Notes under the pieces: generated by a model
What the model saw: the letters and a program-made list of their open reading frames with translations, nothing else
Databases searched by the model: none
What the model was told of the DNA's origin: nothing
DNA from: Hanleya hanleyi
Taxonomy: Eukaryota > Mollusca > Polyplacophora > Lepidopleurida > Hanleyidae
Assembly (NCBI GenBank): GCA_036873755.1
Contig: JAVTVY010025266.1
Coordinates: forward strand, 54,011-118,010
Direction of reading: 5' to 3'
DNA length: 64,000 bases
Position numbers and translations under genes: made by a program
Shown: positions 34,041 through 46,880 of the stretch, piece by piece
How positions within the stretch are numbered: position 1 is the first letter of the stretch
Layout: each line of letters begins with the position of its first letter

Positions 34041-35330
34041 CTATGAAAACACATGTTTATTCTCGTTCATATCTTGATTTAGTCTTGTTCCGATTCTTTA
34101 TTCTAAATCTAGAATATGGTAAGCGATACAATGCGATGGTGGTTGGCACATAAAACGGCGTAATCAGGCTGATATTCTGACGACACTGTATCGACAGACA
34201 CCCCGAGAATCACCAGTGATATTCATATGTAATGGCGTTTCTCAAACTGCCAGCACGATTAATCTCCTCATGGGTGTGTATTGTAAAATTTTCACTGATG
34301 AATGCCACCACAGGCAGCTTGGGGTCGATAGCAGCCAAACCGTTTATAGGAAGAGAGTGAAGGCAGGAAACGGCGTTGAGCCGGTGGTCAGATCTCGGTG
34401 ATTACTTAATAATTTTGCACCAAACTTGGCAAATCTCTCAGAAATACCCATAAAAGAGTTCATAGCCCTGAACTCAAACATCATCTCACAAACACGAAGA
34501 GTCTTTATCGAAGTTACTTAATACAAAGATATTGGATTTCACACTGATGCATGTGAGTTTCTGATTTCCATTTAACAATGGTTTTGATTAAAAAAAAAAT
34601 TACCATCGGCTGTACTTTTTGTAACGAGGTGAACTAGTAGTTAGGAGATGAACATTTCTTAGATAACTAATTACGATAAGTGTTTGTTCACTGGTGTTTG
34701 CAACATTATCAGAACAGGCTGCAAATTAGTGCGGCTGGATTCAGGCTGGCACTATAACATGCAGAACACACGTCTGGTAATCTCGTACGTTTAGGACGTT
34801 ATCGCTGCAAATATGGCGGACGTTACAACCTAAGAACAAAGGGTCGTAACTTTGTGTGCAAATCGGAAGTTTCTGTATTTCCATCACGGTTTTTATTTTA
34901 GATATCAACTTTATTTACGTGATCCCTAGCATTCGTGTAAACGGAAACATAGTCCGTTGGGAATTCTAGACATCTTGCTATCTTAACCCAGTATAATTCG
35001 CAGTAGGTCTTATCAATGATGAATATACGAGTCAACCTCCCCACAGCGCATGCTCCATTTCGCAGGCTCCATTACCATCCCTGCCACCAATAGCGGAAGT
35101 TGGCCTTTATTACGTTGCTATGATGTATAGGGGAAACCAACCAACGCACGGTTCAGTTTGAATCCGGCCGAACAACTCCTTTAGTGTTGCACATGAACGA
35201 ACTACTTTTCATATGCTCTGTCCAGATAAACAGGGAAAATTATCTCCAGATAATTCTTTTTAACGCTAGGTCAGCAGAGGCATTTGCAGACTTGAAAAGT
35301 AATCGAAATGCTCGGTAAACATCTATTTTA
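34041..35330. other. Intergenic stretch without recognised content
   Basis: Downstream of the MSP130-like gene I find no gene, repeat family or regulatory motif that I can defend. Short open frames on either strand lack known features. Confidence 0.5.
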
Positions 35331-35639
35331 CTATATATGATGTCACTTCCGGCGATGTGCGCGAAGGCCCCGAATCCGGTCCAAAAATCTGACTGGTGGC
35401 TGGGGTGTTATTAGACCCCCCAGCGAGGTGGTTGTATATGAGTTTGATGAGCGTCAGATGTACATGTTGGCTCAAAGTAGCGGCGGGAATGGTCACAACC
35501 AAGATGGTGGATCTGGGAAATACCATCTAGTGATAAAACGCTATAAAAAATCATGCGAGCTGTTTGCCAGTATTCTCCGAGATCACACAATAAGCCAAGC
35601 AGTAGAGAATGTGCAGAATATCCATACTTGACATCTGTG

Positions 35640-35870
35640 AGCCGCAGGCGATGGTCGCTTCCGGTGACTCGGTTGTACTCGGTAGATACTCCATGAAGGG
35701 AGCTATTGTCCGAGTCTTTGTGTCACTGAAAAGGCTCAAGTGCAGACACGTTGTTGTCCCCAGACTTGGCTATTGTATGCATTGTCTCGTAAGTCTTACA
35801 TAGAATATTAACCTTGTACGTACTCCTCCGACGTTATGAGGTCACTTCCGCCGCAGTGATAAGATCATAG
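35640..35870. repeat. Dispersed repeat, copy 2 (pair with 13315-13640)
   Basis: It shares GGTAGATACTCCATGAAGGG, GTTGTTGTCCCCAGACTTGG and CTATTGTATGCATTGTCTCG with the copy at 13.3 kb. Immediately upstream, a 67-codon open frame (35428-35631) has no recognised domain. Confidence 0.62.
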
Positions 35871-36007
35871 TTCTACCTTCGCAGACATAACGTACATGTA
35901 GTTCCACCAAAGTTCGACGGGTCTGGTTTTGCTCTTGTTTTCTCTTCGCATTAATCTCCGCTAATGTCCAGTAACTCCTGTAGGTCACTGTTAATTGACC
36001 TTTAAAG

Positions 36008-37432
36008 GATTTTTATCAACATTTTTTTTCTCTCTGGAATGTGTCAGAAGAGTTAGTACTTAATTAAGAAATTAAGAAATTTTTAAAAATATTTTCCCTT
36101 TGTGGGCAATTAAAGACCTCAATTTCCGCCAGTTAACCCGTTAATGTGCTTAGGCGTCACGTGACCTTGTGACGTCAGACAGGCGACCGTCTCCTGCGGG
36201 CAGCTGTCTGAACTATATATTAAGCTGTGGATGCCAGTGATGATGATCTATATACAGAGGACATAAATGGACATCTTGACCTTCTGCCGTATCAGTTTGA
36301 ACCCGTACCAGCGAATGCACAGAATGAATAAATATTTAGACAATGATCGAAATAATTTGTTAGTCCAGGCATACCTGGTGAAATTTCAACACTGAGACGT
36401 ACGCCAATTCTGGAGTTTTCTCTTTCGTTCAGGTCAGTCTGAAAGCACGACGTTAGATATCATCTACAACAAAATATTTAGTTCATTTTTTTTTACTTCT
36501 GGAAAATCTGTGTTCAATAAATTATTTCCAGTAGGAATATGCCGTCCAGCTAGCGTAATTGATAGGAAAGAACAAATTGCGACTTTCTAGCTGTCCTGCT
36601 CCCAGGGGCAATTTTTTTTTCGGGGGGCAATTTCTCGCACAACGGGTGTTGGTGACATTATCAGATTACCTGCACGCAAACAGTCTAGTAAATTCATGTC
36701 ACGAGAGTGATATTTAGCTCACGTAAACGGTCATATTTTATATTGTATTATATTGCAACCACTCGCCTGATTTCAAATACCCTCTCCTAAATATTTTTAT
36801 TGCGGCACAATACGGCATTTTGGAGTCAATTTACACTGCTATTTATTAGGCGGTAGTATTCTCGAGTCGAATTGTGAAGAAGCAGTATATATACAGTTCC
36901 TTGAGTAAATGTCAACAGTATGATAACAATAGTATTATACTAGGTGAGAAATATTTAATAGGACAGGGTTAGGCTTGTGGAGATGGTTGGATTAATTAAC
37001 AAGGTGGGGTTCCTGGATCAGTAGGTCATACGCGCTGGGAATGAATATAAACTGCTTATTTATTTATTGATGTCATTGACTTGAGAACGATACCTGTATC
37101 AAAACGTCGTCCCGAATAAACTAGAAGTTGTTATCCATAAGCAATTTGTTTATTTATCTACTTCCCAACTTCTAAATGCCACTAAAAGAATCTCTCCCAG
37201 TATGTAATTCATACTAAATTGCTACCTGTCATTAGCGAGCTCTCGCGTCTGTGACGTCACAGATTGGCGGCCTCGCTTTCATTCCACAAATATGCATATC
37301 TGACTGGATAGATCTGCCAAAAAGGTATAAATACGCCCACAGGGGACACGGAAAATTTAAAAACAAATTCTTAATTAAGTACTAACTCTTCTGACACATA
37401 TTCCAGAGAAAAAAAAATATTGATAAAAATCC
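36008..37432. mobile_element. 1.4-kb element with ~63-bp terminal inverted repeats
   Basis: GGATTTTTATCAACATTTTT...AGTACTTAATTAAG at 36008-36070 is mirrored at 37369-37432 as CTTAATTAAGTACTAACTCT...ATATTGATAAAAATCC, with only a few differences. The interior has GTCACGTGACC and TGACGTCA words but no open frame. It is probably a non-autonomous DNA transposon. It stops about 50 bp before the long inverted arm that begins near 37485. Confidence 0.7.
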
Positions 37433-37484
37433 GTTAACATTTGATTTTAGATGTCGAGCATAGTGATACTATCTCAAGTGTCCC

Positions 37485-38965
37485 CAGTAGTATAGTAAGT
37501 GGAAATTGAGGTCCATTGACGTACAAAAATTACATATCGCGGTGTGACGTACCGATCGATGACGTCACAGAGGTCAAGTTCACTATAGTTCCGACAAAAG
37601 GTCACATCCGGTCACGTGATCGAAAGTGACCCCGGGGATGTATTCCTTCGCGGTATTCATTCGCGGTGAGGCGGCCATGTCTGGCGATGATGCGGTTCGG
37701 GAGAGAAGCTTCCGCGGACAGAAAATAGTCCCATGTCAATGAGACTTCAGATACGCGGCGGGTCGCCTGAATCGCCGGGAGTGGCCGGTTGATTGATACG
37801 GGTTGTCGATTGATAACTTTATTTACCGTCGAACAACATGTAAACAGTAGCCGGCTATCCGACAGTCCATGCGTAGGAATAGGATATTTGTGACCCGTGA
37901 TAGAGTTGAATACACGATGGTCGATCCGTATAGCCACGAAAACATACATGAATACATTGACATTCCTTTATAGTACGCAGTATTGCCATGTACTGTTCTA
38001 CTCAATACGGGTGATCTATAAATAGAACTGACATCATGATCTATAAATAAAACAGCGTGTCTCACGGGGAATTTCCGTATCCCGATGTAGAGCGATGACG
38101 TCATCGGGGACCAGCAAATCTCAACATGTTGTCTGCCGAGGCACATGCTAGTATTATATAATATAGCATGGTACAATCGCTCGCAAATGGTGAATAACAT
38201 CCGTGCAGGTCCGTTTTTGTAAGATCGGTTGATGAAAACTGGCGTTCAGCAGGGTCAAATTCTCCGATACCCTGGATAATTAAAATCGTAGCGCCATCTA
38301 TTCACTCTGGACGCAAGGACGACAACTCTGACGGGGCAATAGCTCTGAATTTTACTATTTGGTTTGACATCTTGTTTTCTCTGTTTTACCCTGTACAAGA
38401 CGATGGATGGGGTCTCTTGGCCATGGGGTGACTTTTGTTGAAAAGTTATGATCACACATGCGTGGTAAATCGGCAGATCGGGGGTGGGCGTTTTTGTGTC
38501 GAGGTGGGTTATCCGTGGTCCAATGGACCGTGGGAGGTGTCAATGTGTAGCACCTGAGGGGGAGCGTCCGACTGGACAAGTGTGAAGTGGAAAGAAAGCT
38601 ATGGCGCGCATTCGCAGTCGAGGAGTATTAGCGAAATTGGGCATTTTGGAGGAGGGCAAGGGCGTATTTGAGAGATTGAGGGGTTATATCGCATCCAAAT
38701 TGAGCGTGTAGGGTCTCATATTAAAGCTTTTGCGGATTAGGCCGCGATTTGAGGGATATCCATGTCATCAGTGGGAGTAGTAGCGAAAGCGGACATTTTG
38801 GGTGTGCGTGGGGGTGTTTTTGGGTGATTGAGGGACCATTATTGGTCCTAATTGATCGTGTGAGGTGTCATGGTGAAGCACTCGTCGAGGAGCGTCAGAC
38901 AGGCCTGATGGGACGTGGAAGTAGAGGGTATGGTGCGCTTGCGTAGACCGAGAATTGTGGATAAA
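37485..38965 (+). repeat. Left arm of a ~1.47-kb long inverted repeat
   Basis: It pairs with the reverse complement of 45185-46640. Matching landmarks include AGAGGTCAAGTTCACTATAG, CCCGGGGATGTATTCC, GATCTATAAATAAAAC, GCGATGACGTCATCGG, ATCCGTGCAGGTCCGTTTTT and GTGGTCCAATGGACCGTGGG. The outer end lies at AAGTGGAAATTGAGG near 37496. The inner part (38500-38960) has about three units of a ~155-bp tandem repeat. A LINE has inserted at the inner end. Confidence 0.85.
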
Positions 38966-38984
38966 GGGAATGGACGTTTTAATA

Positions 38985-41900
38985 ATAATAAAATAATAAT
39001 AATAAAAACATTATTTATAGAGGGTATAAAACCTGGTTAGCTACAATAGCTAATCTAACCCAGGACCCTCATTAGTGTGGGTCAGTGGTATATGTACAGG
39101 ATTAAAAATGGTATTAAATGCAGATGTAAACAAGTAAGCGTTGAACAAAATAAATTACTAAAACTTCCCGAAAAAATCCTCTACGTATCGATTTCGAAAT
39201 GTTTGGGTATTCAGGGTATCTCGAATCGATTTATCACAGGCATTATATAATATAGCCCCTTTATACCGCAAACCAGTTCTTGTACATTTCAATTTCATAT
39301 CTGGTATATAGAGATCTTTATCCGCTATACTGATCTTGTGCATTTGGAATTTACTTCAGAAACTGGATGGAAAGGTCGCGAAGACAGATAGGCATAGAAT
39401 GGTCCATGTCTTATGGACAGACGATACTATTCTAAAATTAATTCTCTCTATAATTGACAGAATATTGTATTAATCATGACACGGGGCCCTCGAAGGAGCA
39501 TCCATCAAAATCCTGATGGCCCGTTTTTGGAGCTTACAAAGTGTATCAATTTTAACACCATTACTCCAAACTGTGGAACAGTAGTCTAAATTAGACTGAA
39601 TATTCGCATGAAGTGGGAGGTAGTGTTTGATACGCCGTGATAGGTCAATGTTCCTAGAGACACATTTTGACACTTTGCCAATTTGATTGTTCCAGTTCAA
39701 TTGTTCATCGACCTCTACTCCAAGAAGCGTTTCTGTCGATGAAGAACTTAAGGTATTCCCGTTGAGGGATACACTAATATTGTTTCTTGGCAGCTTTTGC
39801 ATCTTCTGGCTGGTCGTGATCAACATTATGTGCGTTTTCTCTGCATTCACGGCCATTTTGTTTCGTTTACACCGATCAATAATCTTAACGATGTCAAGAT
39901 TCAATTTGAATTCAATTTCCTCCATGGTTTTCCCACTTACGTGCAGGGTGGAATCATCCGCATACATATCACAGATTGAATGAATAACAGAAAGTCATTC
40001 AAGAAAAGAATGATCAATAATGGGCCCAGAACCAATCCTTGTGGGACCCCGCTTGTAACTGGTTTACTACTAGACAGCTTGCTTTGAATTCTGACAAATT
40101 GTTGCCTTTGAGACAAATATGATGTAAACCAGGCTAACGAAGCATCAGTTACGTGGTACAATTTGAGTTTATTCAATAGCAGTTGGTGGTTCACAAGATC
40201 AAACGCCTTGCGTAAGTCAAGAAAGATGACTCCATTCAGATTTCCTTTTTCAATATTGCTGTACTATATATTGACAAGGCGTGTCAGAGCCGTCTCACAT
40301 GAGTGCCCTTGTCGAAACCCAGACTGTGCAGCGTAGAGCAAGTTATGTCTCTGTAGATAGTCATACATCCTGTCGTGTACATGTCGTTCAATGATTTTAC
40401 TAACGGTCGCAAGAATTGATATTGGGCGATAATTTTGCTTGTCATGATGCGAATTTCCTTTGTGAATAGGAACCACACGCGCCTTTTTCCATCGCTGGGA
40501 GAATAATCCCGACGACACACTGTGTTTAAATATTTTAGTTAAAGGTTTCGATATTACAGGTGCAGCAGTTCGAAGCAGACGCGGACCCACGCCACCCAGA
40601 CCGGTCGCTTTGTCAGTTTTGAGCTCACATAACTGCGAAAAAACAAAGCACTCTTCGATAGGAGGAATCGTAAAATTATCCTCATCATAGTTTAGAATTG
40701 ATGAAATTCTGAAGCTTACTAGTGTCCAGTGATATTTCATCAACCTCAGAAACCAGTAAAAATTTATCAACAATTGAAGTAAAATAATCATTGAAGATAT
40801 TTGCTACAGTTTCTTGGTCAGTTTCAGTTGCCGCTCCCTCTTTCAGTACGAACGTTCTCTGTTGAGTGTCTTTGGGTGCTAGATCCCTTAAGTGCCGCCA
40901 GAGGGATTTGGGGTCACTCTTACCGGCCTCTATAGAATTTTGATAGTAATTGATTTTGGCCGATCGGATTAAAGAAACACATTTGTTTCTCCACAATTTA
41001 AACTTTATTTCATCATTAACCGACATGAAATGATCTCGTGTTGACATAGCATGTACAATATCGTCGTTCATCCAGTGTAGTTGTCTGTGTCGTCTCGCGC
41101 GTTTCTCACGCGCGGAGCATGCATGTCAACCACATCCATGAAAAGATAGTACCAGGGTTAAAGTGCATCATCTGGATCGTCATAAATGTCCAAATGGGAC
41201 CAAGGCACTGCCTCGAGATCAGATAAAAATGTACTCTCATCAAAGTGTTTGAAAGATGTATATTTGATGGAGGTATGACTTTGTTTGAAACCAAAGCTTG
41301 CTCGTCGGACAAAACAAGTTGGATAATGGTCGCTTAGTGCGACATTCGAAACTTTAACAGCACGTATCTTTTCTGGGTGAGACACAAAAAACATGGTCAA
41401 TAAGAGTTGAAGATCCTCGAGTGACCAGAGTAGGCTTGGTAATAATTTGAGTAAATGGTAAGTTTTCCATTATAGCCTCCCAAATCAGTCTGTCCGTCTC
41501 CTGCTTCAACATATCAATGTTAAAGTCCCCCATTACTATGATTTCTTTGTTTTCAAGATATGCACCTTCCAGTTGTTTTTCAAATAACTCTGAAGTTTAA
41601 CATTATCATCAGGTGGGCGATATGCCATACATAATAGTAGTGGAGAAGTATTTTTGTTTTTCAGCTCTATCCGCACCGTTTCAAGATTTTCTGACATTTC
41701 CAGATCGTCTCGCCGCGTATACATTAGATTGTCCCTGATATAAATACAAGCCCCGCCACCGCGAGTCTTGTCAATTCTGTCATGGCGTTCATTTTTATAC
41801 CCAACAATTGCATTTGCGTACACTTCGCCATCCATAAGATGGCTTGCGAATCGTGTGTCGCCATTATCACGGAGCGATATCCGGTACTTTACCGTATACT

Positions 41901-42957
41901 GTTCGGTCTTCACCCGGCAGAGAACAGACTCGAGAAATCTGACAAATTACAGGTTTTTCATACCACTTCTGAAACATATATTGCATGGAGTTACAAGAGA
42001 TACAGATATGAATAACTTCGTATCATCCAAGAGGTGTTATAGGTCTGTAATATTGAAGAAGTAGAACAGCACATGACTCAGAAATGGTGGGTTACGTTGG
42101 GGTTACGTCAGTAGAGTTTACCTGATTGGCTGACGATATCACGTGAGGTTGTTTTCGGGGGAATCCCCGTTATAGTTGCCCAAAGTTGGCTGAAAATGGA
42201 TACACATGATCCCAGGGTCAGTCTTACCGCGTGCAGATGACCCAGATGGTTACAGGTTGCCATCAATTGAAGTGGCTGTTTTAGAATAATCTTTAGTGAA
42301 TCAAGTTTCTGTCACGCCGAGAATATATGTTTCTTTATTCGATTGATGAAGAATAAGTTTTAATTGATCTAGTTTGTAATTTTTTTTTATTGGACAGATA
42401 TTTCAAAGTTCCATTGCGTAACTTTCAGACCACTAGGTAGATCAGCTGCAAGTATTGGTATGTGCGAGCCAGAGGTAACATATTCGTTTTCGATACTTGT
42501 ACCAATACCGGACGTGTCAGTGACGTCATACCAATTATCAAGGCTTGAATTAAGAAACTATTCGAGAAGTTAAAAGCCGGTTCGCCACAAGGGCCACAGT
42601 CCCAGGGTAAATTCGCTTGGACGTGATCGTTAAAAATCTGTACTGTTACGTCATTGCATTTTATGTGAACCGGCTTGTGACAAACAGAGCAGGATAAGGC
42701 TCGATGTGTTTTGGCCACTGGCTTATTACATACTCTACAAGGATTCCGAACATGTCCTGGGTTAATTTGAATGTCACCTGCACGAAGTAGTCTGGCCTGA
42801 TAGTAAATCCGACTTCTATCTACATTAGAAAGGCTAAGTTTAGTTCTCGTCGAGGCAGAGGTCAATATCGTCCACATTAGTGGGAACCAATTATTACCAG
42901 TCGAGCAAATATTGTCCTCAATTGCATGTACCGTGCCGTGTAAGGAACATGTCATTT
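38985..42957 (-). mobile_element. Nearly full-length but broken LINE (LINE 2) with PHD finger, endonuclease and RT
   Basis: In minus-strand order: an N-terminal frame (42425-42955) with a 2A-like motif and a C4HC3 PHD finger; an APE-type endonuclease in pieces (RGGGACIYIR, AYRPPDDN near 41640-41790; GDFNIDMLKQ near 41530; VALSDHYPTC near 41330); reverse transcriptase (40264-40791 with NYRPISIL, 39937-40194 with GVPQGLVLGPLL, then MYADDSTL); and a C-terminal part with LQKRAIRILMDA. The 3' tail is (AAT/AATA)n on the + strand at 38985-39015. Several frameshifts kill it. The domain order is that of CR1/L2-like LINEs. Confidence 0.88.
42752..42781 (-). other. 2A-like peptide motif in LINE 2
   Basis: Residues 59-68 of the N-terminal frame read AGDIQINPGH. 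The ribosome-skipping 2A consensus is D(V/I)ExNPGP. 2A-like sequences are known at the N terminus of APE-type LINEs of sea urchins and molluscs. Here Glu is Gln and the final Pro is His, so this copy has most likely lost the activity. Confidence 0.7.
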
Positions 42958-43066
42958 GGAATTACAACACATATAAGGGAAGTGGGAAGAGGTGCCGACA
43001 TACTGACAGAGCCATATGACTTCACAGTATAGTCTTCCGGTTAACCTATTCTAAAGCACATACTTT
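42958..43066 (+). repeat. Head fragment of the ~490-bp repeat
   Basis: AATTACAACACATATAAGGG through CTATTCTAAAGCACATAC matches the head of the array units. It begins exactly where LINE 2 ends, so the LINE or a recombination event used this repeat as its border. Confidence 0.85.
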
Positions 43067-43279
43067 AGACTGGATGTCTAAAGTAAGCTGTTTTGCATAG
43101 GTCAAGACAAGTGTGTAATTGTTCACCTTGGTAGACACCCCGGTAACGTTCCATGCATATAAGCTATCGTCGGGAGCATTCCATTTGCTGGGTCCGGATG
43201 GTAACAAGAGAACATTGATGGCAATCAAGACAGCGAATGCACACGTAGTTGAGGCAGATACAGGGTCCTCCCCAAACAT
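43067..43279 (-). CDS. Unidentified gene fragment
   Basis: A minus-strand frame of about 70 codons starts with an ATG at 43279 and runs into the repeat fragment at 43066, where its original sequence is lost. Near the start is a hydrophobic segment CAFAVLIAINVLLL, followed by a polar stretch with a potential glycosylation site (NVT). It could be the start of a membrane or secreted protein or a chance frame. The family was not recognised. Confidence 0.3.
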
Positions 43280-43459
43280 GGTTCTACAATGCCGGTTTAG
43301 TTGTTTTTATTGTCAAATTGACAAAATTAAACGTTCTTTTGGCTCTATAGGTACATAGGTCCGTTAAATTTTGCACTCCCAGAAGTCCACCGATTGTTCG
43401 GGCTATCACCACACAGTCCAGCAAGATAAATCTTGAAATAACTGGCAAAAACTATCAAT

Positions 43460-44031
43460 TAAAACAGACAAAACAGAGTGCAAACGCACGTTTACCAGAC
43501 ATCACGATATGGTGCGACAACAGAAGAATATACATGGGATTGAAGACACCGAGGAGTCCATTGAGGCGGATGCTGAGAATATGTCAGCTGATTCTGAGAG
43601 TCCACCGACTGATATCGAAACAGAGACTGCTGAGAGTTTATCTACTGATACGGATCTCAAATAATCAGCCTATATCCCAGGAAAGTGAGGAAGAACCTAT
43701 CCCTACCTTCTGGGATCGTATTGTGCATGAAGCTATTAATACTCACGCTGCGGCGATCGAAGACGCCGAACAGGATAACTAACAACTGGCGTACATCAAA
43801 ATGCGCACCTGTATCAGGAAAAAAGCCACGGCAATATATGAACGGTATAGTCTGCTACCGTTTGAAATAAAAGGCGACCCCACGCACAGGTCCATCACGA
43901 AGACCAAGCGTCAGTTGGAGAGAATATGAGACTATCACCCACTGAGGCCCTGCAAAATGCGATCATAATGCGCTAACAGATGTTCCGAGACATGTTGCCG
44001 TTACAGTATCCTGGCCTGCCCGACGACGATT
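43460..44031 (+). pseudogene. Decayed single-C2H2 zinc-finger gene
   Basis: It aligns from finger to stop with the units at 54516 and 59418. The finger has lost its ATG and first Cys codon, and the first His codon is CAA. An acidic linker (EADAENMSADSES) ends in TAA at 43662-43664. Downstream the frame carries FWDRIVHEAINTHAAAIEDA, then further stops in the region that reads MKGDPTHRS in the other copies. This is the oldest member of the family here. It lies between the long inverted arms. Confidence 0.75.
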
Positions 44032-44195
44032 AGAACAAACGCATCAGGGCTAACATGACCGAAGATTGAACTTTCTAGTATGGCGATTCCTGATTGGACA
44101 AGAGCAGCGGAGAATACATCTAACGAGCACGAACGAATATGACAGATGCAGCGCCAGATGGCGGCCTCTGATTGGACAAGAGCATACTTGAATTG

Positions 44196-44240
44196 CAGGC
44201 TCCACCAGCTTGGGTATGATGTAACATTGGGGAGAGTAAA
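44196..44240 (+). terminator. Degenerate half of the conserved 3' hairpin
   Basis: CAGGCTCCACCAGCTTGGGT followed by ATG retains the loop and right half of the hairpin seen downstream of the other zinc-finger units. The left half was lost in a deletion after TTGAATTG. A weakened poly(A)-like AGTAAAC follows. Confidence 0.6.
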
Positions 44241-44619
44241 CTATATGAAAACTTGTGGACGAGTTAATGTGTCTTTCTCTCATCTGTCTGCGCTATGTCT
44301 ATGCTAGAGAGATAAGGCGTTATGATAAAGTATTGAGGTGTTAACATAGGCATTAATGCGTTAACATAGGCGTTGAGGCGTTGCGCGGGATTGCCTTCCC
44401 TTGCTGCAAGTATTGATATGCATATAACCTTGAAGTTTCTGGGGCATAGTCAGCGCCTCCGCAACTCCCCTTTCTATACTACTCCTCATTGCGCATGTGC
44501 ACGCGTATCACCAACTTCATGGCTCTACCCGATAAGAGCTTCCATAGGACACTACTCATGTTTGGATACAGCATGAGGCTAATGGTTTACAAACGATTTT
44601 ATATGACCACTCTCTCACA

Positions 44620-44676
44620 TTCCTCCTCCTCCAGTTCCTCCTCACTCTCCTCCTCCTCCTCCTCCTACACACACAG
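44620..44676. repeat. TCC-rich microsatellite
   Basis: An interrupted (TCC)n tract of about 55 bp. Confidence 0.85.
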
Positions 44677-44799
44677 GCTGAGGTAAGTCCACCAGGTAGC
44701 GAGAGCGAACAAACGCTCTCCTTTGCATTTCCGAATCTCCCCTTTCTTTACTACACTCCGAGTGCGCAGGCGCATATTACTTCCAGTCTGTCTCTAGTT

Positions 44800-45700
44800 C
44801 ACGATTGCTTGAGTAGTATACATCCATTCCCATTCGGGCCAATATTGAACCATCTCAACACCAAAACTTCCATTCTAATGCAATTTTTCTACTGCACATG
44901 CGCAAATGGGTGGTATGTCTACTATACAACGATCCAGTCGGAAGCTGCCCCACGAATGCTTCAAGATACCTTACGCGACCCATTCGGACCAATAGTGAGT
45001 CATCTGGACCCCAAAACGTTCATTCCAATGCACTTTTACCACTGCGCATGCGCGCAATAGCCTCTACTTCCTCGACCCACCAGTCCAGTCGGAGGTTCCT
45101 CCACGAGTGCTTCACTATGGCACCTTCCGCACCCCATTCGGACCAATAGTGGTCCATCTCGAGGCTAAGAGATCCATTCCCACGTCCTTTTCCCACAATT
45201 CCCGGTCGACGCAAGCGCGCCATACCCTCTACGTCCACGCTCCACCAGTTCTGTCCGACACTCCGCCACGAGTGCTTCACCATGACACCTCACGCGACCC
45301 ATTCGGACCAAGAATGGTCCATCGGTCACTCAGACACACCCTCACGCACCCCCAAAATGCCCGTTTTCGCTACTACTTCCACTGTTGACGTCATTAATGA
45401 CATTGACATCCCTCAAATCGCGGTCTACACCGCAAGAGATTCAATATGAGACCATACAGGCCCTATTTGGATGCGATACAACCCCTCAATCTCTCAAATA
45501 CGCCCTTGCGCGCCTCCAAAACGCCCACTTGCGCTACTACTCCTCGACTGCGGCCTTCTTTCCACGCCACACCTGTCCAGTTGGACGTTCCCTTACAGGT
45601 GCTACACATTGACACCTCCCCCGGCCTATTCGGACCACCGATAATCCGCCTCGAACCGAAAACGCCCACCCCCGATCTGCCTATTTACTACGCATGCGTC
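44800..45700. repeat. ~155-bp tandem repeat with NRF-1-like sites
   Basis: The block CACGA(A/G)TGCTTCA recurs at 44950, 45101 and 45266, each time followed by CCCATTCGGACCAA. CTGCGCATGCGC-type palindromes, the NRF-1 consensus, stand at 44889 and 45046. The outer units form the inner part of the right inverted arm. Open frames through this stretch on both strands probably reflect base composition and periodicity. Confidence 0.75.
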
Positions 45701-46640
45701 ATCGTAACTTTTCAGCAAAAGTCACCCCATGACCACGAGACCATCGTCTTGTACAGGGTGAGACAGAGAAAACAGATGCCACACCCCATAGTAAAATCCA
45801 CAAGAAAAAAAACTGACCACCCAATACTCCTACCTTATTTTCCTTGGGCCAGCGCCCAACAGAGTTACTGCCTCGTCAGAGTTGTCGTCCTAACGTCTAA
45901 AGTGTATAGATGGCGCCACGATTTTAATTTTCATATCATCCGGGGTATCGGAGAATTTGCCCCTGGACGCTATTTTTCATCTACCGATCTTACAAAAACG
46001 GACCTGCACGGATGTTTTTTTTACCATTTGCGAGCGATTGTACGATGCTATATTATATAATACTAACGTGTAGGTGTATGTTTCAAATGCATTCATACCA
46101 CGGAAGACAACATCTGGATATTTGCTGGTCCCGATGACGTCATCGCTCTACATCGGGAAACGGGAATTCCCCGTGGAGACACCCGGTTTTATTTATAGAT
46201 CATGATGTCATTTCTATTTATAGATCACCCGCATTGAAGAGTAGAACAGTACATGATAATACTGCGTAGTATGAAGGAATGTTAATGTATTCGTCGATGT
46301 TTTCGTGGCTATACGGATCGACCATCGTGTATTCAAACCTATCGTGGGTCATACATATCCTGCTCCTGTGTATGGACAGTGGGATAGCCACCGGCTACTG
46401 TTTACATGTTCGACCGTAGAAAAAAATTCTCAATCGATCACCCGTATCAATCAACCAGACAATGCCGCCTCACGGCGGATGAATACCGCGGAGGAATACA
46501 TCCCCGGGGTCACTTCCGCTCACGTGACCACTTGTGCCCTTTTGCTGGAAATATAGTGAACTTGACCTCTGTGATGTCATTGCTACGTCATGCCACGATA
46601 TGCAAATTTTTGAGGTCAATTTCCACTTACGATACTGCTC
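45185..46640 (-). repeat. Right arm of the ~1.47-kb long inverted repeat
   Basis: This is the mirrored partner of 37485-38965. Landmarks on the + strand are TCTTACAAAAACGGACCTGC, GATGACGTCATCGCTCTACA, ATTTATAGATCATGATGTCA, GGAATACATCCCCGGGGTCA and CTCTGTGATGTCATTGCTAC. The arms differ at scattered bases and small indels, so they are not recent. Confidence 0.85.
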
Positions 46641-46880
46641 TCCCCTATCTCCAAATCATGCCGTGAACTCGGTAACGGATCGAATGGCATGACGAGTCAG
46701 AGCCACTAATGGCAGCGCGCGTGTTATCCGGCAGCACGCGCGTGGGTTCAAGGGAAGTTTCGGAAGTGTGCAAGGGCACTATATCACATCGGGGTATATA
46801 TTTCATCCAAGTATGGCAGATAGCAGTTGTCGTGACAAGTTCAGCAATGTTTATACAGTTTATCTTTCCCAATGTTACAC

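Noticed and set aside
44809..46060. Long open frames across the 155-bp repeats and right inverted arm as genes
   Set aside because: Frames are open on both strands because of base composition and periodicity. They carry no domain and are not conserved in the matching left arm.
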